Shown: in pieces, positions 50,425 to 59,862 of the stretch
Numbering within the stretch: the stretch's first letter is position 1
Layout: each line of letters begins with the position of its first letter
Notes under the pieces: generated by a model
Seen by the model: the letters and a program-made list of their open reading frames with translations, nothing else
What the model was told of the DNA's origin: nothing
Database searches by the model: none
Position numbers and translations under genes: made by a program
From: Parapedobacter defluvii
GTDB lineage: Bacteria; Bacteroidota; Bacteroidia; Sphingobacteriales; Sphingobacteriaceae
Reading direction: 5' to 3'
Assembly: GCF_014642075.1 (NCBI RefSeq)
Contig: NZ_BMIK01000005.1
Location: 124,001-188,000 of the forward strand
Length of the DNA stretch: 64,000 nt

Positions 50425-53241
50425 TTATTTGCTGAGGTACATCGACTTTTTGGCGTACATCTCCCGGAAAAAGGGGTCATCCAAATCTTTGATGAAGCGG
50501 ATAGCCTCACCGGTCGATTTCATTTCCGGGCCGAGTTGTTTGTCGACATCAGGGAATTTATCAAACGAAAAGATCGGTTCCTTGATGGCATAACCGGTAA
50601 GTTTGCGTTCGATGTTAAAATCCTTTAGTTTATTCACACCCAACATTATTTTGGTAGCGATATTGATGTAGGGTACATCGTAAGCTTTGGCAATGAAAGG
50701 TACGGTGCGGGACGCCCGCGGATTGGCCTCGATCACATACACTTTTTCATCTTTGATGGCAAACTGTATATTCAGCAGGCCTTTTACATTGAGCGCTTTG
50801 GCCAGTTTGATCGTATACTCCTCCATTTTGCCCTGTACATGCTCCGAAAGACTGAAAGGAGGGAGAACAGCGCTGGAATCACCTGAGTGGATGCCCGCAG
50901 GTTCGATATGCTCCATCATACCGATAATATGCACGTCTTCTCCGTCGCAGATCGAATCAGACTCGGCTTCTTCGGCCCGGTCGAGGAAGTGGTCAATGAG
51001 TACACGGTTGCCGGGGAGGTTACGCAATAGTTTTACGACGGCCCTTTCCAGCTCTTCGTCGTTGATGACAATACTCATGCGCTCACCACCCAATACGTAA
51101 CTTGGGCGTACGAGTACCGGATACCCCACCTCTTTGGCTACCTTCAAAGCTTCCTCGGCACTCTCCGCAACTCCGTATTTCGGATAAGGGATATCCAGCG
51201 ATTTAAGCAGATCGGAGAAGCGGCCCCGATCTTCGGCCAAATCCATGTCCTGGAAGGAAGTTCCAATGATTTTAATACCGTTTGATTCCAACTGCTCTGC
51301 CATTTTGAGTGCGGTCTGTCCGCCTAATTGGACGATTACTCCTTCCGGTTTTTCCAGCTCAATGATTTCGCGGACGTGTTCCCAATAAACAGGCTCAAAA
51401 TACAATTTATCCGCCATGTTGAAATCTGTGGACACTGTTTCGGGATTGCAGTTTATCATGACAGACTCGTATCCGGCTTCTTTGGCCGCGAGCAGCCCAT
51501 GTACACAGGAGTAATCAAACTCAATACCCTGCCCGATGCGGTTCGGGCCTGAGCCGAGGACGATGATTTTCTTCTTGTCGGATACGATAGATTCATTTTC
51601 GTCCTCAAAGGTCGAGTAATAGTAGGGCGTTTGTGCCGGGAATTCCGCTGCGCAGGTATCCACCATTTTGTATACCCGCCGGATGCCAAGTTCCTTGCGT
51701 CGGTTGTATACCTCGTCTTCGGTTACATTGCCCAGTAACCAGGCAATCTGTACATCGGAATATCCTTTTTGTTTCAGCGTCAGAAAGAAATCTCTCGGAA
51801 TATTGTTAAGCTGATACCGTCGAAGTTCGGCTTCCAGGGTTACCAATTCCTGGATTTGCAGGAGGAACCATTTGTCAATATATGTGGCCTTACGGATGGA
51901 TTCGAGTGGTACACCCAGTTCGAAAGCGTCTTTGATATGGAAGATGCGGTCGCTGCTCGGATGTTCAAGGCTGTTCATGATTTCCTCTAAGTCGCGCAAC
52001 TGTTTGCCATCGGCCCCTAAGCCATGGCGTCCCGTTTCAAGGCTTTGGCAGGCTTTCTGTAACGCTTCGATGAACGTACGGCCGATGGCCATCACCTCAC
52101 CAACGGACTTCATCTGTAGTCCGAGCTCACGGTTCGCACCTTTGAACTTGGCAAAGTTCCAACGGGGCACCTTTACGATGACATAATCAAGCGTGGGTTC
52201 GAAATAAGCAGATGTAGTTTTCGTTATCTGGTTTTCGATTTCATCAAGGTTATAACCGATAGCCAGCTTAGAGGCAATTTTGGCAATTGGATATCCCGTT
52301 GCTTTGGAAGCCAGCGCTGAAGAGCGGGATACACGCGGATTGATTTCGATGGCAATGATGTCTTCGTTTTCGGGGTTAACTGAAAACTGCACGTTGCAGC
52401 CGCCGGCGAAGTTACCAATGGCCCGCATCATCTTAATGGCCTGATTACGCATTTCCTGGTAGCAGCGGTCGCTCAGTGTCATGCCCGGCGCTACGGTAAT
52501 CGAATCGCCCGTATGGATGCCCATTGGATCAAAGTTTTCAATGGTACAGATGATGATGACGTTGTCATTGCTGTCACGCAATAACTCCAGCTCAAATTCC
52601 TTCCAGCCCAATACGGCTTGTTCTACGAGGACTTCGTGCGTGGGGGAGGCCTGTAATCCCCGGCTTAACGCAGCTTCAAAATCTTCCTTTTTATGGACGA
52701 AGCCGCCGCCGGTACCGCCTAAGGTATAAGAGGGTCGGATGACCAGTGGGAATCCGATTTGTTGTGCAGCCTCTTTACCTTCCAGAAAGGAATTGGCAAT
52801 TTTTGACCTGGCTACACCCACACCGATATCCACCATCAAGCGGCGGAATTCTTCCCGGTTTTCTGTCTTTTCGATAGCAGCTACATCGACGCCGATGACT
52901 TTAACTCCGTATTTTTCCCAAAGTCCGCGTTCAGAAGCCTCGATGCATAGATTAAGCGCCGTTTGCCCCCCCATGGTGGGTAATACAGCATCGATGTGCT
53001 GCTCTTGCAGGATTTTTTCGATGCTTTCACAGGTAAGGGGTAATAAGTACACGTGGTCAGCAATCACTTTATCGGTCATGATTGTTGCCGGGTTAGAGTT
53101 AATGATGGATACTTCAATACCTTCCTCTTTCAGTGAAAGGGAAGCCTGTGATCCGGAATAGTCAAACTCGCAAGCCTGTCCGATGACAATGGGGCCAGAG
53201 CCGATGATTAAAACAGAATTGATGGAAGTGTTTCTGGGCAT
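50425..53241 (-). CDS. carB: Carbamoyl-phosphate synthase large subunit lacking the allosteric domain
   Basis: 938 aa from ATG 53241. Two homologous ATP-grasp halves are present: the first begins [21 protein letters not shown], the second [20 protein letters not shown]. The chain ends soon after [17 protein letters not shown], where the E. coli enzyme (1073 aa) continues into the MGS-like domain that binds UMP and ornithine. That domain is absent, so the usual feedback control should be missing, a form frequent in Bacteroidetes. It makes carbamoyl phosphate for pyrimidine and arginine synthesis; carA is not adjacent. Confidence 0.95.
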   Translation of the reverse strand: MPRNTSINSVLIIGSGPIVIGQACEFDYSGSQASLSLKEEGIEVSIINSNPATIMTDKVIADHVYLLPLTCESIEKILQEQHIDAVLPTMGGQTALNLCIEASERGLWEKYGVKVIGVDVAAIEKTENREEFRRLMVDIGVGVARSKIANSFLEGKEAAQQIGFPLVIRPSYTLGGTGGGFVHKKEDFEAALSRGLQASPTHEVLVEQAVLGWKEFELELLRDSNDNVIIICTIENFDPMGIHTGDSITVAPGMTLSDRCYQEMRNQAIKMMRAIGNFAGGCNVQFSVNPENEDIIAIEINPRVSRSSALASKATGYPIAKIASKLAIGYNLDEIENQITKTTSAYFEPTLDYVIVKVPRWNFAKFKGANRELGLQMKSVGEVMAIGRTFIEALQKACQSLETGRHGLGADGKQLRDLEEIMNSLEHPSSDRIFHIKDAFELGVPLESIRKATYIDKWFLLQIQELVTLEAELRRYQLNNIPRDFFLTLKQKGYSDVQIAWLLGNVTEDEVYNRRKELGIRRVYKMVDTCAAEFPAQTPYYYSTFEDENESIVSDKKKIIVLGSGPNRIGQGIEFDYSCVHGLLAAKEAGYESVMINCNPETVSTDFNMADKLYFEPVYWEHVREIIELEKPEGVIVQLGGQTALKMAEQLESNGIKIIGTSFQDMDLAEDRGRFSDLLKSLDIPYPKYGVAESAEEALKVAKEVGYPVLVRPSYVLGGERMSIVINDEELERAVVKLLRNLPGNRVLIDHFLDRAEEAESDSICDGEDVHIIGMMEHIEPAGIHSGDSSAVLPPFSLSEHVQGKMEEYTIKLAKALNVKGLLNIQFAIKDEKVYVIEANPRASRTVPFIAKAYDVPYINIATKIMLGVNKLKDFNIERKLTGYAIKEPIFSFDKFPDVDKQLGPEMKSTGEAIRFIKDLDDPFFREMYAKKSMYLSK

Positions 53242-53326
53242 TATATGGTGAAAAACGTTAACAATTTCAACGATAAGCTTGATCGCCAAAACAGCATGAA
53301 ATGCCTGTGTTATGTTGGAAGGTATT

Positions 53327-53354
53327 CCGACTGTTTTGTCGGAGTGCAAAGGTA
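53327..53354 (-). promoter_or_regulatory. carB -7 box and 5' leader hairpin
   Basis: On the minus strand TACCTTTG (plus 53347-53354) matches the -7 consensus, giving a leader of about 100 nt. The very 5' end of that RNA folds as CCGAC-N6-GTCGG (53327-53342), which may stabilise the transcript. Confidence 0.5.
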
Positions 53355-53470
53355 TGTTTTTTAATGGAATAAATAGTTAATAATTTTTGAGAAAGCCGTT
53401 AACCCCGTTGATGTGTACCCCTACGGGCTACCTATTTTTAGGTATTTTTTCCTAATTGTTTAAATTATTT

Positions 53471-53500
53471 TTCTGCTAATCGCAGAATATCTTACTTTTG
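53471..53500 (+). promoter_or_regulatory. Promoter of the 170-aa outer-membrane protein gene, with dyad
   Basis: -7 box TACTTTTG at 53493-53500. The spacer holds a perfect dyad TTCTGC-TAATC-GCAGAA (53471-53487), which could be an operator. Confidence 0.5.
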
Positions 53501-53527
53501 GGCGTAAATTCAGAAAAATTTAAGACC

Positions 53528-54040
53528 ATGAAAATTAAATTGACATTGTTGACCTTTTTTGCAGCATTTGCGCTTACCGCTTCTGCGCAGAGTGATTACA
53601 AAAATTCAATCGGTATCCGTTTTGGCGGAGGGTACTACGATTTAATCGGCGTTGCCTTTAAAACCTTCATGTCGGAACAAGGGGCTTTGGAGTTTGATTT
53701 AGGCGTTAAGCCAACCGTTTCTTATGGTGGTTTCAGCGATGGGGTTACCAACCTGTCTCTATCAGGAGCGTATCAACACCATTTTCCCATTGGTACGATT
53801 GAAGGATTCAAGTGGTTTGTGGGTGGAGGTGCTATCATAGCCAATACCTTCTCTGACTACGACGACTGGTCGGGTATTTCTGTGGGTATTTTCCCTACAG
53901 GCGGTGTTGATTACAAGTTGAAAAATGCACCGTTTGCTTTTTCTGCTGATATTAGACCCACAGCACACTTTGTGAAGTCATACGGTGGAATCGGTGGGTT
54001 CCTATTCAATGGTGGCTTAACCGCTCGCTACGTTTTTTAA
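53528..54040 (+). CDS. Small outer-membrane beta-barrel protein
   Basis: 170 aa from ATG 53528. Signal peptide MKIKLTLLTFFAAFALTASAQ. The mature chain has regular amphipathic strands (SIGIRFGGGYYDLIGVAF; GALEFDLGVKPTV; FVGGGAII; FAFSADIRPTAHF) and ends GLTARYVF, with terminal Phe as in OmpA/OmpX-like 8-strand barrels. Function unknown. It has its own promoter and a strong terminator downstream. Confidence 0.78.
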   Translation: MKIKLTLLTFFAAFALTASAQSDYKNSIGIRFGGGYYDLIGVAFKTFMSEQGALEFDLGVKPTVSYGGFSDGVTNLSLSGAYQHHFPIGTIEGFKWFVGGGAIIANTFSDYDDWSGISVGIFPTGGVDYKLKNAPFAFSADIRPTAHFVKSYGGIGGFLFNGGLTARYVF

Positions 54041-54068
54041 GCATAGCCACTGAAAATTTTGATAAGTT

Positions 54069-54104
54069 TGCCATTGGTTTAAACGCCAATGGCATTTCTT
54101 TTTT
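54069..54104 (+). terminator. Terminator after the outer-membrane protein gene
   Basis: TGCCATTGG / CCAATGGCA (9-bp perfect stem, 8-nt loop) followed by TTTCTTTTTT; it ends just before the NadR-like ORF. Confidence 0.85.
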
Positions 54105-54111
54105 ATGCAGG

Positions 54112-54663
54112 ATGACTAAACTGAATGTTTCTAAGTTGGTGAAGATAGCGGTGGTGGGACCGGAGTCTACCGGTAAATCAATCCTATCCGAAAGGTTAGC
54201 AAAACAGTATGGAACGGTATATGTTCCGGAGTATGCGAGGGAGTATTGCCGTGACCTTAACCGTGAATATTCCCTGCAGGATGAGTTAAATATGTTCTAT
54301 GGGCAATTGGCCTTGGAGCGTAGTCTAGTGCCGCTTGCACAGAATAATATATTGATCTGCGATACGACATTGCTCACGATAAAGGTTTGGTGCGATCATC
54401 TTTTCGGCGGTACGCCTTCCGTCGTGACAGATGAAATCCAGTCTGCTTATTACGATTTCTACTTGTTAATGGATATTGACTTGCCTTGGGTAGATGATCC
54501 ATTGCGGGATTTTCCGAATCTCCGTGAACATTTCATGCAAGTATGGCACGATGAATTACGCGCGATCCACGCGACATATCAAGTCGTCTCCGGCTTGGGT
54601 GAAGAGCGGTTTCAGAATGCACGGATAGCGGTTGCTAATTTTTTGTCTAGCAGGCAATCATAG
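54112..54663 (+). CDS. NadR-like P-loop kinase
   Basis: 183 aa. Walker A GPESTGKSIL (about 16-25), YVPEYAREYCRDLN as the family's conserved block, ICDTTLLTIKVWCDHLFG with the Walker B-like Asp, and DIDLPWVDDPLRDFP. It matches the C-terminal ribosylnicotinamide-kinase domain of NadR without the adenylyltransferase or HTH parts, so it likely phosphorylates nicotinamide riboside for NAD salvage. Context gives no extra support. Confidence 0.87.
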   Translation: MTKLNVSKLVKIAVVGPESTGKSILSERLAKQYGTVYVPEYAREYCRDLNREYSLQDELNMFYGQLALERSLVPLAQNNILICDTTLLTIKVWCDHLFGGTPSVVTDEIQSAYYDFYLLMDIDLPWVDDPLRDFPNLREHFMQVWHDELRAIHATYQVVSGLGEERFQNARIAVANFLSSRQS

Positions 54664-54741
54664 ACTCTTGTAAAACATTGATAAGGACAGTTGAAAAAAC
54701 ATCATTTCAATTGCTCCGATCGTATGTTAAGCTAAAAGAGC

Positions 54742-54764
54742 GAAGGCATCAATTTGATGCCTTC
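54742..54764. terminator. Terminator between the NadR-like gene and ahcY
   Basis: Arms GAAGGCATCAA (54742-54752) and TTGATGCCTTC (54754-54764); the central bases form a short loop. It lies 6 bp from the ahcY stop and serves convergent genes. Confidence 0.75.
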
Positions 54765-54770
54765 TATTTG

Positions 54771-56084
54771 TTAATAACGGTAATGATCGGGTTTATACGG
54801 GCCCTCCATCGGTACACCGATATACGCTGCTTGATGCGGATCAAGCTCGTCCAACTCCACGCCGATTTTGGCAAGGTGCAACCGAGCTACTTTCTCATCG
54901 AGGTGTTTTGGAAGTGTGTATACCTTATTTTCATAGTTTTTACGATTCGTCCACAACTCAATTTGAGCCAGCGTTTGATTGGTGAACGAGTTGCTCATTA
55001 CGAATGAGGGATGCCCAGTGGCACAACCGAGGTTAACCAGCCGGCCTTCTGCCAGTAGGATAATATCCTTTCCTTCGATGGTATATTTATCTACCTGTGG
55101 TTTGATTTCTACTTTCGTATCTCCATAGTTCTGATTGAGCCAAGCGACGTCGATTTCGTTATCGAAGTGACCAATGTTACAAACAACGGTCTTATCTTTC
55201 ATGGTTTTGAAGTGCTCGGCGCGGACAATGTCGCGGTTGCCGGTAGCGGTAACTACGATATCTGCTTCTTTAATGGCATTGGCGAACTTTTTCACCTCGT
55301 ATCCCTCCATGGCTGCTTGCAGGGCACAGATGGGGTCTATTTCCGTGACGATAACCCGCACACCTGCGCTGCGCAGTGATTCTGCGGAGCCTTTTCCCAC
55401 ATCACCGTAACCGGCTACAACAGCCACTTTTCCGGCCAACATAAGATCCGTTGCGCGGCGGATGGCGTCTACGAGTGATTCACGGCAGCCGTATTTGTTA
55501 TCAAACTTGGATTTGGTTACCGAGTCGTTCACATTGATGGCGGGAAGGTGTAACGTTCCGTTTTTCATGCGCTCATAGAGCCGGTGTACGCCTGTAGTCG
55601 TTTCTTCCGATAAACCATTAATCCCGCTGATTAATTCGGGATATTTGTCGAAAACCATATTGGTCAGGTCACCCCCGTCATCGAGAATCATATTGAGCGG
55701 CTTGCGTTCTTCGCCAAAGAAAAGTGTCTGCTCGATGCACCAATTGAATTCGGATTCGTTCATTCCTTTCCAGGCATACACAGGTATTCCGGCAGCAGCG
55801 ATGGCTGCGGCGGCATGATCCTGTGTGGAAAATATATTACAGGACGACCAGGTAACTTCCGCACCCAATTCGATAAGTGTTTCGATCAACACCGCTGTTT
55901 GGATCGTCATATGCAGACAACCGGCAATACGTGCCCCCTTAAGCGGTTGGGAAGCACCGAATTCCTGCCGCAATGCCATCAGGCCCGGCATTTCGGCTTC
56001 AGCCAATTCAATTTCTTTACGGCCCCATTCGGCGAGACTGATATCCTTTACTTTATAAGGTGTGTACGTGGTATCTACAGACAT
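54771..56084 (-). CDS. ahcY: S-adenosylhomocysteinase
   Basis: 437 aa, normal length. It hydrolyses S-adenosylhomocysteine to adenosine and homocysteine in the methyl cycle. Visible motifs: [39 protein letters not shown], the NAD-binding [13 protein letters not shown], and the C-terminal PDHYRY with the conserved Lys/Tyr. It has a perfect promoter upstream and diverges from a bacilliredoxin gene. Confidence 0.97.
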   Translation of the reverse strand: MSVDTTYTPYKVKDISLAEWGRKEIELAEAEMPGLMALRQEFGASQPLKGARIAGCLHMTIQTAVLIETLIELGAEVTWSSCNIFSTQDHAAAAIAAAGIPVYAWKGMNESEFNWCIEQTLFFGEERKPLNMILDDGGDLTNMVFDKYPELISGINGLSEETTTGVHRLYERMKNGTLHLPAINVNDSVTKSKFDNKYGCRESLVDAIRRATDLMLAGKVAVVAGYGDVGKGSAESLRSAGVRVIVTEIDPICALQAAMEGYEVKKFANAIKEADIVVTATGNRDIVRAEHFKTMKDKTVVCNIGHFDNEIDVAWLNQNYGDTKVEIKPQVDKYTIEGKDIILLAEGRLVNLGCATGHPSFVMSNSFTNQTLAQIELWTNRKNYENKVYTLPKHLDEKVARLHLAKIGVELDELDPHQAAYIGVPMEGPYKPDHYRY

Positions 56085-56109
56085 TGCAATTGTTTTTAAA
56101 ATAATTCAG

Positions 56110-56141
56110 CAAAGATAGGGTTTTCATAAGCCACTCACAAA
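56110..56141 (-). promoter_or_regulatory. Promoter of ahcY
   Basis: On the minus strand TTTG (plus 56138-56141), 20 bp, TATCTTTG (plus 56110-56117): a perfect Bacteroidetes promoter with a leader of roughly 20 nt, too short for a riboswitch. Confidence 0.82.
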
Positions 56142-56188
56142 AAAAGTCAGCACGGGGCTGAATTCTGACATTCAATTGAACGATTGTA

Positions 56189-56220
56189 CTTGTTTAAGGT
56201 TCAGTAGCCTCTTATCTTTG
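56189..56220 (+). promoter_or_regulatory. Promoter of the bacilliredoxin gene
   Basis: CTTG (-33, one mismatch), 20 bp, TATCTTTG at 56213-56220, divergent from the ahcY promoter. Confidence 0.7.
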
Positions 56221-56262
56221 CAAAATAATTGTTGAACTCATAAACAGAAAGGACTAAACGCT

Positions 56263-56673
56263 ATGTATCCTGAATACTTGGTAGCGCCGATGCGCAAAGA
56301 ACTGACGGATGTCGGTTTCGAAGAATTAAGAACACCTGAGGAGGTGGATGCAGCCATTAAGCAAGAGGGGACGGTATTTGTTGTGGTTAATTCCGTATGC
56401 GGTTGTGCGGCTGCCAATGCGCGTCCAGCAGCAGTTGCTTCCCTCAAAAATGAGAAACGGCCTGATAAAGTAGTCACCGTTTTTGCAGGGATGGAAAAAG
56501 ATGCGGTTGACCAGGCGCGTAACTATATGCTGCCGTATCCGCCGTCATCGCCGGCCATGGCCTTGTTTAAGGACGGCAAATTGGTGCATATGATTGAACG
56601 CCATCAAATTGAAGGCCGGCCAGCCCAGATGATTGCAGATAACCTAGTTGCTGCATTTGATGCATATTGTTAA
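56263..56673 (+). CDS. BrxA/BrxB family bacilliredoxin
   Basis: 136 aa of the YphP/YqiW (DUF1094) family with a thioredoxin-like fold. The CGC active site is in VNSVCGCAAANARPA (Cys about 44 and 46). In Firmicutes these enzymes remove bacillithiol from proteins; Bacteroidetes members are probably general thiol-disulfide reductases. The gene stands alone with its own promoter and a perfect terminator. Confidence 0.92.
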   Translation: MYPEYLVAPMRKELTDVGFEELRTPEEVDAAIKQEGTVFVVVNSVCGCAAANARPAAVASLKNEKRPDKVVTVFAGMEKDAVDQARNYMLPYPPSSPAMALFKDGKLVHMIERHQIEGRPAQMIADNLVAAFDAYC

Positions 56674-56703
56674 TGATTAGGAATGGTTAATTGTTAAATT
56701 AAT

Positions 56704-56739
56704 AAAAAAATCCCGGCTGGTTCCAGCCGGGATTTTTTT
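56704..56739. terminator. Perfect bidirectional terminator
   Basis: A7, then TCCCGGCTGG-TT-CCAGCCGGGA, then T7. Between the convergent bacilliredoxin and protease genes. Confidence 0.95.
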
Positions 56740-56758
56740 ATTTAATTGATAGCTGTAT

Positions 56759-58321
56759 CTAGTATTCAATGGGTACATTAAGCTCTACGCGGCTGCCTCG
56801 TTGAGGTACGCCCACGATACGGACGATACCCCGCTCGGAGTCTGCCAATGCTGCTTCAACCTCATCAGCGCTGTTTACCGGTTTGCCGTTGATGTGGGTG
56901 ATTACCAGTCCCCGTTGTACATTGAAGTAATCAAATAATCCTCCCTGGTGCACTTGGGTAACGACTACGCCGGAAGACACCCCGAGTTCTTTTTTCTTGG
57001 CATCGGTTGCGGGCACGAAACCGGCACCCAGCTTGTTGTAGATTTCGGTAGCACTGCGTTTTGTTTCCTCGTCCTCCGTTTTGCTTTCTGAAGAACGGGT
57101 ATCTTCCTTCAGGGTGACAGTCACATCCCGTTCTTTACCATCCCGCTTGTAAGTCAATTTTACCTTATCACCTGGCCGCAAACGGTAGATACGTTCCTGT
57201 AAATCTGAAGATGAAGTGATCACGCGTCCGTCTAGTTTCGTGATGATATCGCCCTTTTTAATCCCTGCTTCTTCCGCCGCGCCCTTAGACACAACGTCTT
57301 GGACATACAAGCCATTGATATCACTAATCTCCAATTTTTTGGCTGTGGTAGGATTGAGCTCGGTAAAGGTAATGCCAATTAGACCACGTTTTACCGTACC
57401 ATACTTAATGAAATCGTCCGCAATTTTCTTGACCAGGTTAACTGGTACAGAAAAACCATACCCGGCATACGTACCGGTAGGTGTCATGATGTTGGAATTG
57501 ATACCGATCAGCTCACCATTGGTATTGACCAAGGGCCCGCCACTGTTTCCTTTATTAATCACCGCATCGGTTTGGATAAAGGATTCGACGGCAGTGCTCA
57601 CCGGAACCTCTTCCTCAGACTGCGGATAGCCTCTTTGCTGAAATTGGCGTTGCCGGAGTTCGTTTGCAATAATTCCTGTGGAACGGCCTGTAGCGCTTAC
57701 AATGCCCGCTGTTACCGTTGATTCCAGCCCGAGTGGGTAACCCACTGCCAATACCCATTCGCCGATACGAACGTTGTCTGAATCACCAAACTTCACAAAA
57801 GGAAGGCCTTTTTCATTGATTTTGATCAACGCAAGGTCGGTATTCGGGTCGCGTCCAATAATCTTGGCCTCCAGTACACGTTTGTCGGTCAACTGTACCT
57901 CTATTTTATTGGCGTCTTCCACCACGTGGTTATTGGTCACAATATACCCGTCCTGCGAAATAATGACGCCTGACCCCGTTGCCTTCGCGGGCGGTTGTGA
58001 ACGCTGTTGCCGTTGACGGGGCATGCCGAAAAATTCCTCAAACAGATCCATGGGATCGCCGCCATAGCCACCCCCCGAACGCCCTGGATAGGTCGTTGTG
58101 ATGTGCACCACGGCCGGTGCCACCATAGCCGCGGCTTGGGTGAAATCCGGATTTCCCGTTGACGATACTACATTGGGAACCGGATTATTCGCATAATGCA
58201 ATTCTTGACGTTCCTCAAATGACATCTTGCTTTCCTGTTTGTTCTCAAACAGTTTATAACTGCCAACAGCTATCAAGCCACCAATCAGCGCAGTTAATAA
58301 AGTTAATCCTAGTTTTTTCAT
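56759..58321 (-). CDS. Do/DegQ-type periplasmic serine protease
   Basis: 520 aa from ATG 58321 (an ATG two codons earlier at 58327 is equally possible). An N-terminal helix (LTLLTALIGGLIAVGSYKLF) acts as signal or anchor. The trypsin-like domain has the triad His in NNHVVED, Asp in NTDLALIKI and Ser in GNSGGPLV, with a Gly/Arg-Gln-rich LA loop (GRSGGGYGGDPMDLFEEFFG). PDZ1 is about 315-405 and PDZ2 about 435-515. It degrades or refolds misfolded envelope proteins. Three copies of a 12-15-bp motif lie upstream. Confidence 0.94.
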   Translation of the reverse strand: MKKLGLTLLTALIGGLIAVGSYKLFENKQESKMSFEERQELHYANNPVPNVVSSTGNPDFTQAAAMVAPAVVHITTTYPGRSGGGYGGDPMDLFEEFFGMPRQRQQRSQPPAKATGSGVIISQDGYIVTNNHVVEDANKIEVQLTDKRVLEAKIIGRDPNTDLALIKINEKGLPFVKFGDSDNVRIGEWVLAVGYPLGLESTVTAGIVSATGRSTGIIANELRQRQFQQRGYPQSEEEVPVSTAVESFIQTDAVINKGNSGGPLVNTNGELIGINSNIMTPTGTYAGYGFSVPVNLVKKIADDFIKYGTVKRGLIGITFTELNPTTAKKLEISDINGLYVQDVVSKGAAEEAGIKKGDIITKLDGRVITSSSDLQERIYRLRPGDKVKLTYKRDGKERDVTVTLKEDTRSSESKTEDEETKRSATEIYNKLGAGFVPATDAKKKELGVSSGVVVTQVHQGGLFDYFNVQRGLVITHINGKPVNSADEVEAALADSERGIVRIVGVPQRGSRVELNVPIEY

Positions 58322-58327
58322 TTGCAT

Positions 58328-58668
58328 ATTTGTTTTTTAAAAGTAATAAAGCTTGCGTGAGTTACGTGTATTTCTTGTGTGGTAAACTCATGCAGGTTTC
58401 ATTCATATACTAAATTTGTTTTTTAATTGCCTCATGAAACCTGCATGACAGGGTGTTTACGAAAGTCGCTGACGTGGCAGGTTTCATGTTACTCCAATTG
58501 TTATAAGCCGAACTTTTTATTGCTGTAAAAAGTTGTTCAAATGTAATACCATTTGCGGCTCCAAAGCAAGTAAGTGGCAGTACTTTTCTGTTAAATAATG
58601 TTAAAGCATCTCCGCGGATATAACTACCTTTGGCGCACGGATACAAAAGACAGTTAAGAAGCATATAG
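58328..58668. other. 341-bp intergenic region between protease and dapF genes
   Basis: Contains three copies of GCAGGTTTCAT (listed separately), a plus-strand -7-like TAAATTTG at 58411-58418, a minus-strand -7-like TACATTTG (plus 58538-58545) and the dapF -7 box TACCTTTG at 58625-58632. No convincing small gene was found. Confidence 0.6.
58388..58488. repeat. Three iterons of GCAGGTTTCAT (operator-like)
   Basis: Copy 1 TCATGCAGGTTTCAT at 58388-58402 (plus); copy 2 is its exact 15-bp reverse complement at 58434-58448; copy 3 GCAGGTTTCATG at 58477-58488 (plus), sharing 12 bp with copy 2. Centre spacings are about 46 and 42 bp (four helical turns). Confidence 0.8.
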
Positions 58669-59457
58669 ATGAATACACATATCTTTTACAAATACCAGGG
58701 TGCAGGCAACGATTTTATTGTTTTTGATAATAGAAATGGAGCTTTTGATGCGAATAATGCCGATTTGGTACGTCGTCTCTGCGACAGAAGATTTGGCATC
58801 GGTGGCGATGGTTTAATGCTTTTGCAGCAGGTGGAGGGATACGATTTTGAGATGGTGTACTTCAATGCCGATGGCCGGGAGGGAAGTATGTGTGGTAATG
58901 GGGGCAGGTGTATTGTGGCTTTTGCGCAAGACCTGGGAATTATTGGTTCTGAAACTGACTTTCTGGCAGTAGATGGTGTTCATCATGCCCGGATGCATGA
59001 CACAGTGGGTTGGATTAGCCTCAAAATGGTTGATGTTTCAGAGATACGGGAGGAAGGGGATGCTTATTTGCTGAATACCGGCTCCCCGCATTATGTCAAG
59101 CAGGTGGTAGGTCTTGACACCTACCCGGTAGTCGAGGCCGGACGTCACATCCGATACAGCAATCCCTTTAGCAAGGAAGGCATCAACGTGAATTTTGTGG
59201 AAGCCGAAGGAGATGGGTATTACGTGAGAACCTACGAGCGGGGTGTCGAGGATGAGACCTTAGCATGTGGCACTGGTGCGACAGCTGTCGCATTGGCAAT
59301 GGCAAAATTAAACAAAGTTGAGGGGCAGGTAGAGACCCCGATACGCGTGGCGGGAGGGAGGCTGAATATCCGTTTTACTAAAACCGCAGATCGTTTTACC
59401 GAGGTTTTCCTGGAAGGACCGGCTGAATTTGTTTTCAAAGGGGAAATCACCTGGTGA
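58669..59457 (+). CDS. dapF: Diaminopimelate epimerase
   Basis: 262 aa. The two catalytic cysteines are in MCGNGGRCIVAF and LACGTGATAVALAM, with FYKYQGAGNDFIVFDN at the start. It converts LL- to meso-diaminopimelate for lysine and peptidoglycan synthesis. A -7 box (TACCTTTG, 58625-58632) precedes it. The I-like membrane gene starts 1 bp after its stop, so dapF may be cotranscribed with the ATP synthase genes. Confidence 0.95.
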   Translation: MNTHIFYKYQGAGNDFIVFDNRNGAFDANNADLVRRLCDRRFGIGGDGLMLLQQVEGYDFEMVYFNADGREGSMCGNGGRCIVAFAQDLGIIGSETDFLAVDGVHHARMHDTVGWISLKMVDVSEIREEGDAYLLNTGSPHYVKQVVGLDTYPVVEAGRHIRYSNPFSKEGINVNFVEAEGDGYYVRTYERGVEDETLACGTGATAVALAMAKLNKVEGQVETPIRVAGGRLNIRFTKTADRFTEVFLEGPAEFVFKGEITW

Positions 59458-59458
59458 G

Positions 59459-59848
59459 ATGACGCTTCCCCGTTTTATTATATATTATCATTTGTTCGGG
59501 TTGGGGGTAGCTTGTGCTGCTGTCGCTCTCTCTACTTTGTATGGAGAAGCCTCCATTCTTAGTCCTCATTTTTGGTTACTTTTTGTGGCTGTGTTCGTTT
59601 TAACCTTGGTTGCATATATACTCAGTGATCTGGGCATCCGGAAAGGGGGGGAATTGTCTGTTTATAGCCTGCTCGGTGCGCTTTTTATTAAACTATTTGC
59701 CTGTTTGGCCATTGTGGCTGTATTAATAATTAAATATCCTGAAAATAAGATGCTTACGGCACTTAATTTTTTTTCATTATATTTCTTGTTCACTGTCTTT
59801 GAAGTTACATGTTTGTTGCGTAACTTGCGCGACCAAAATCAGATGTAA
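59459..59848 (+). CDS. ATP synthase subunit I-like membrane protein
   Basis: 129 aa from ATG 59459, almost touching the dapF stop. Four hydrophobic helices are visible (FGLGVACAAVALSTLYG; FWLLFVAVFVLTLVAYILS; YSLLGALFIKLFACLAIVAVLII; ALNFFSLYFLFTVFEVTCLL). Similar four-helix proteins precede atpB in Bacteroidetes and match AtpI by position and topology; AtpI helps assemble the c-ring. Sequence alone does not prove the family. Confidence 0.65.
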   Translation: MTLPRFIIYYHLFGLGVACAAVALSTLYGEASILSPHFWLLFVAVFVLTLVAYILSDLGIRKGGELSVYSLLGALFIKLFACLAIVAVLIIKYPENKMLTALNFFSLYFLFTVFEVTCLLRNLRDQNQM

Positions 59849-59862
59849 AAAATTGGGAATAG

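Noticed and set aside
53412-53430. Regulatory attenuator for carB
   Set aside because: No terminator/antiterminator pair was found in the carB leader; only a small 5' hairpin is supported.
56085-56262. SAM/SAH riboswitch before ahcY
   Set aside because: The perfect promoter leaves only about a 20-nt leader, too short for any known SAH or SAM riboswitch.
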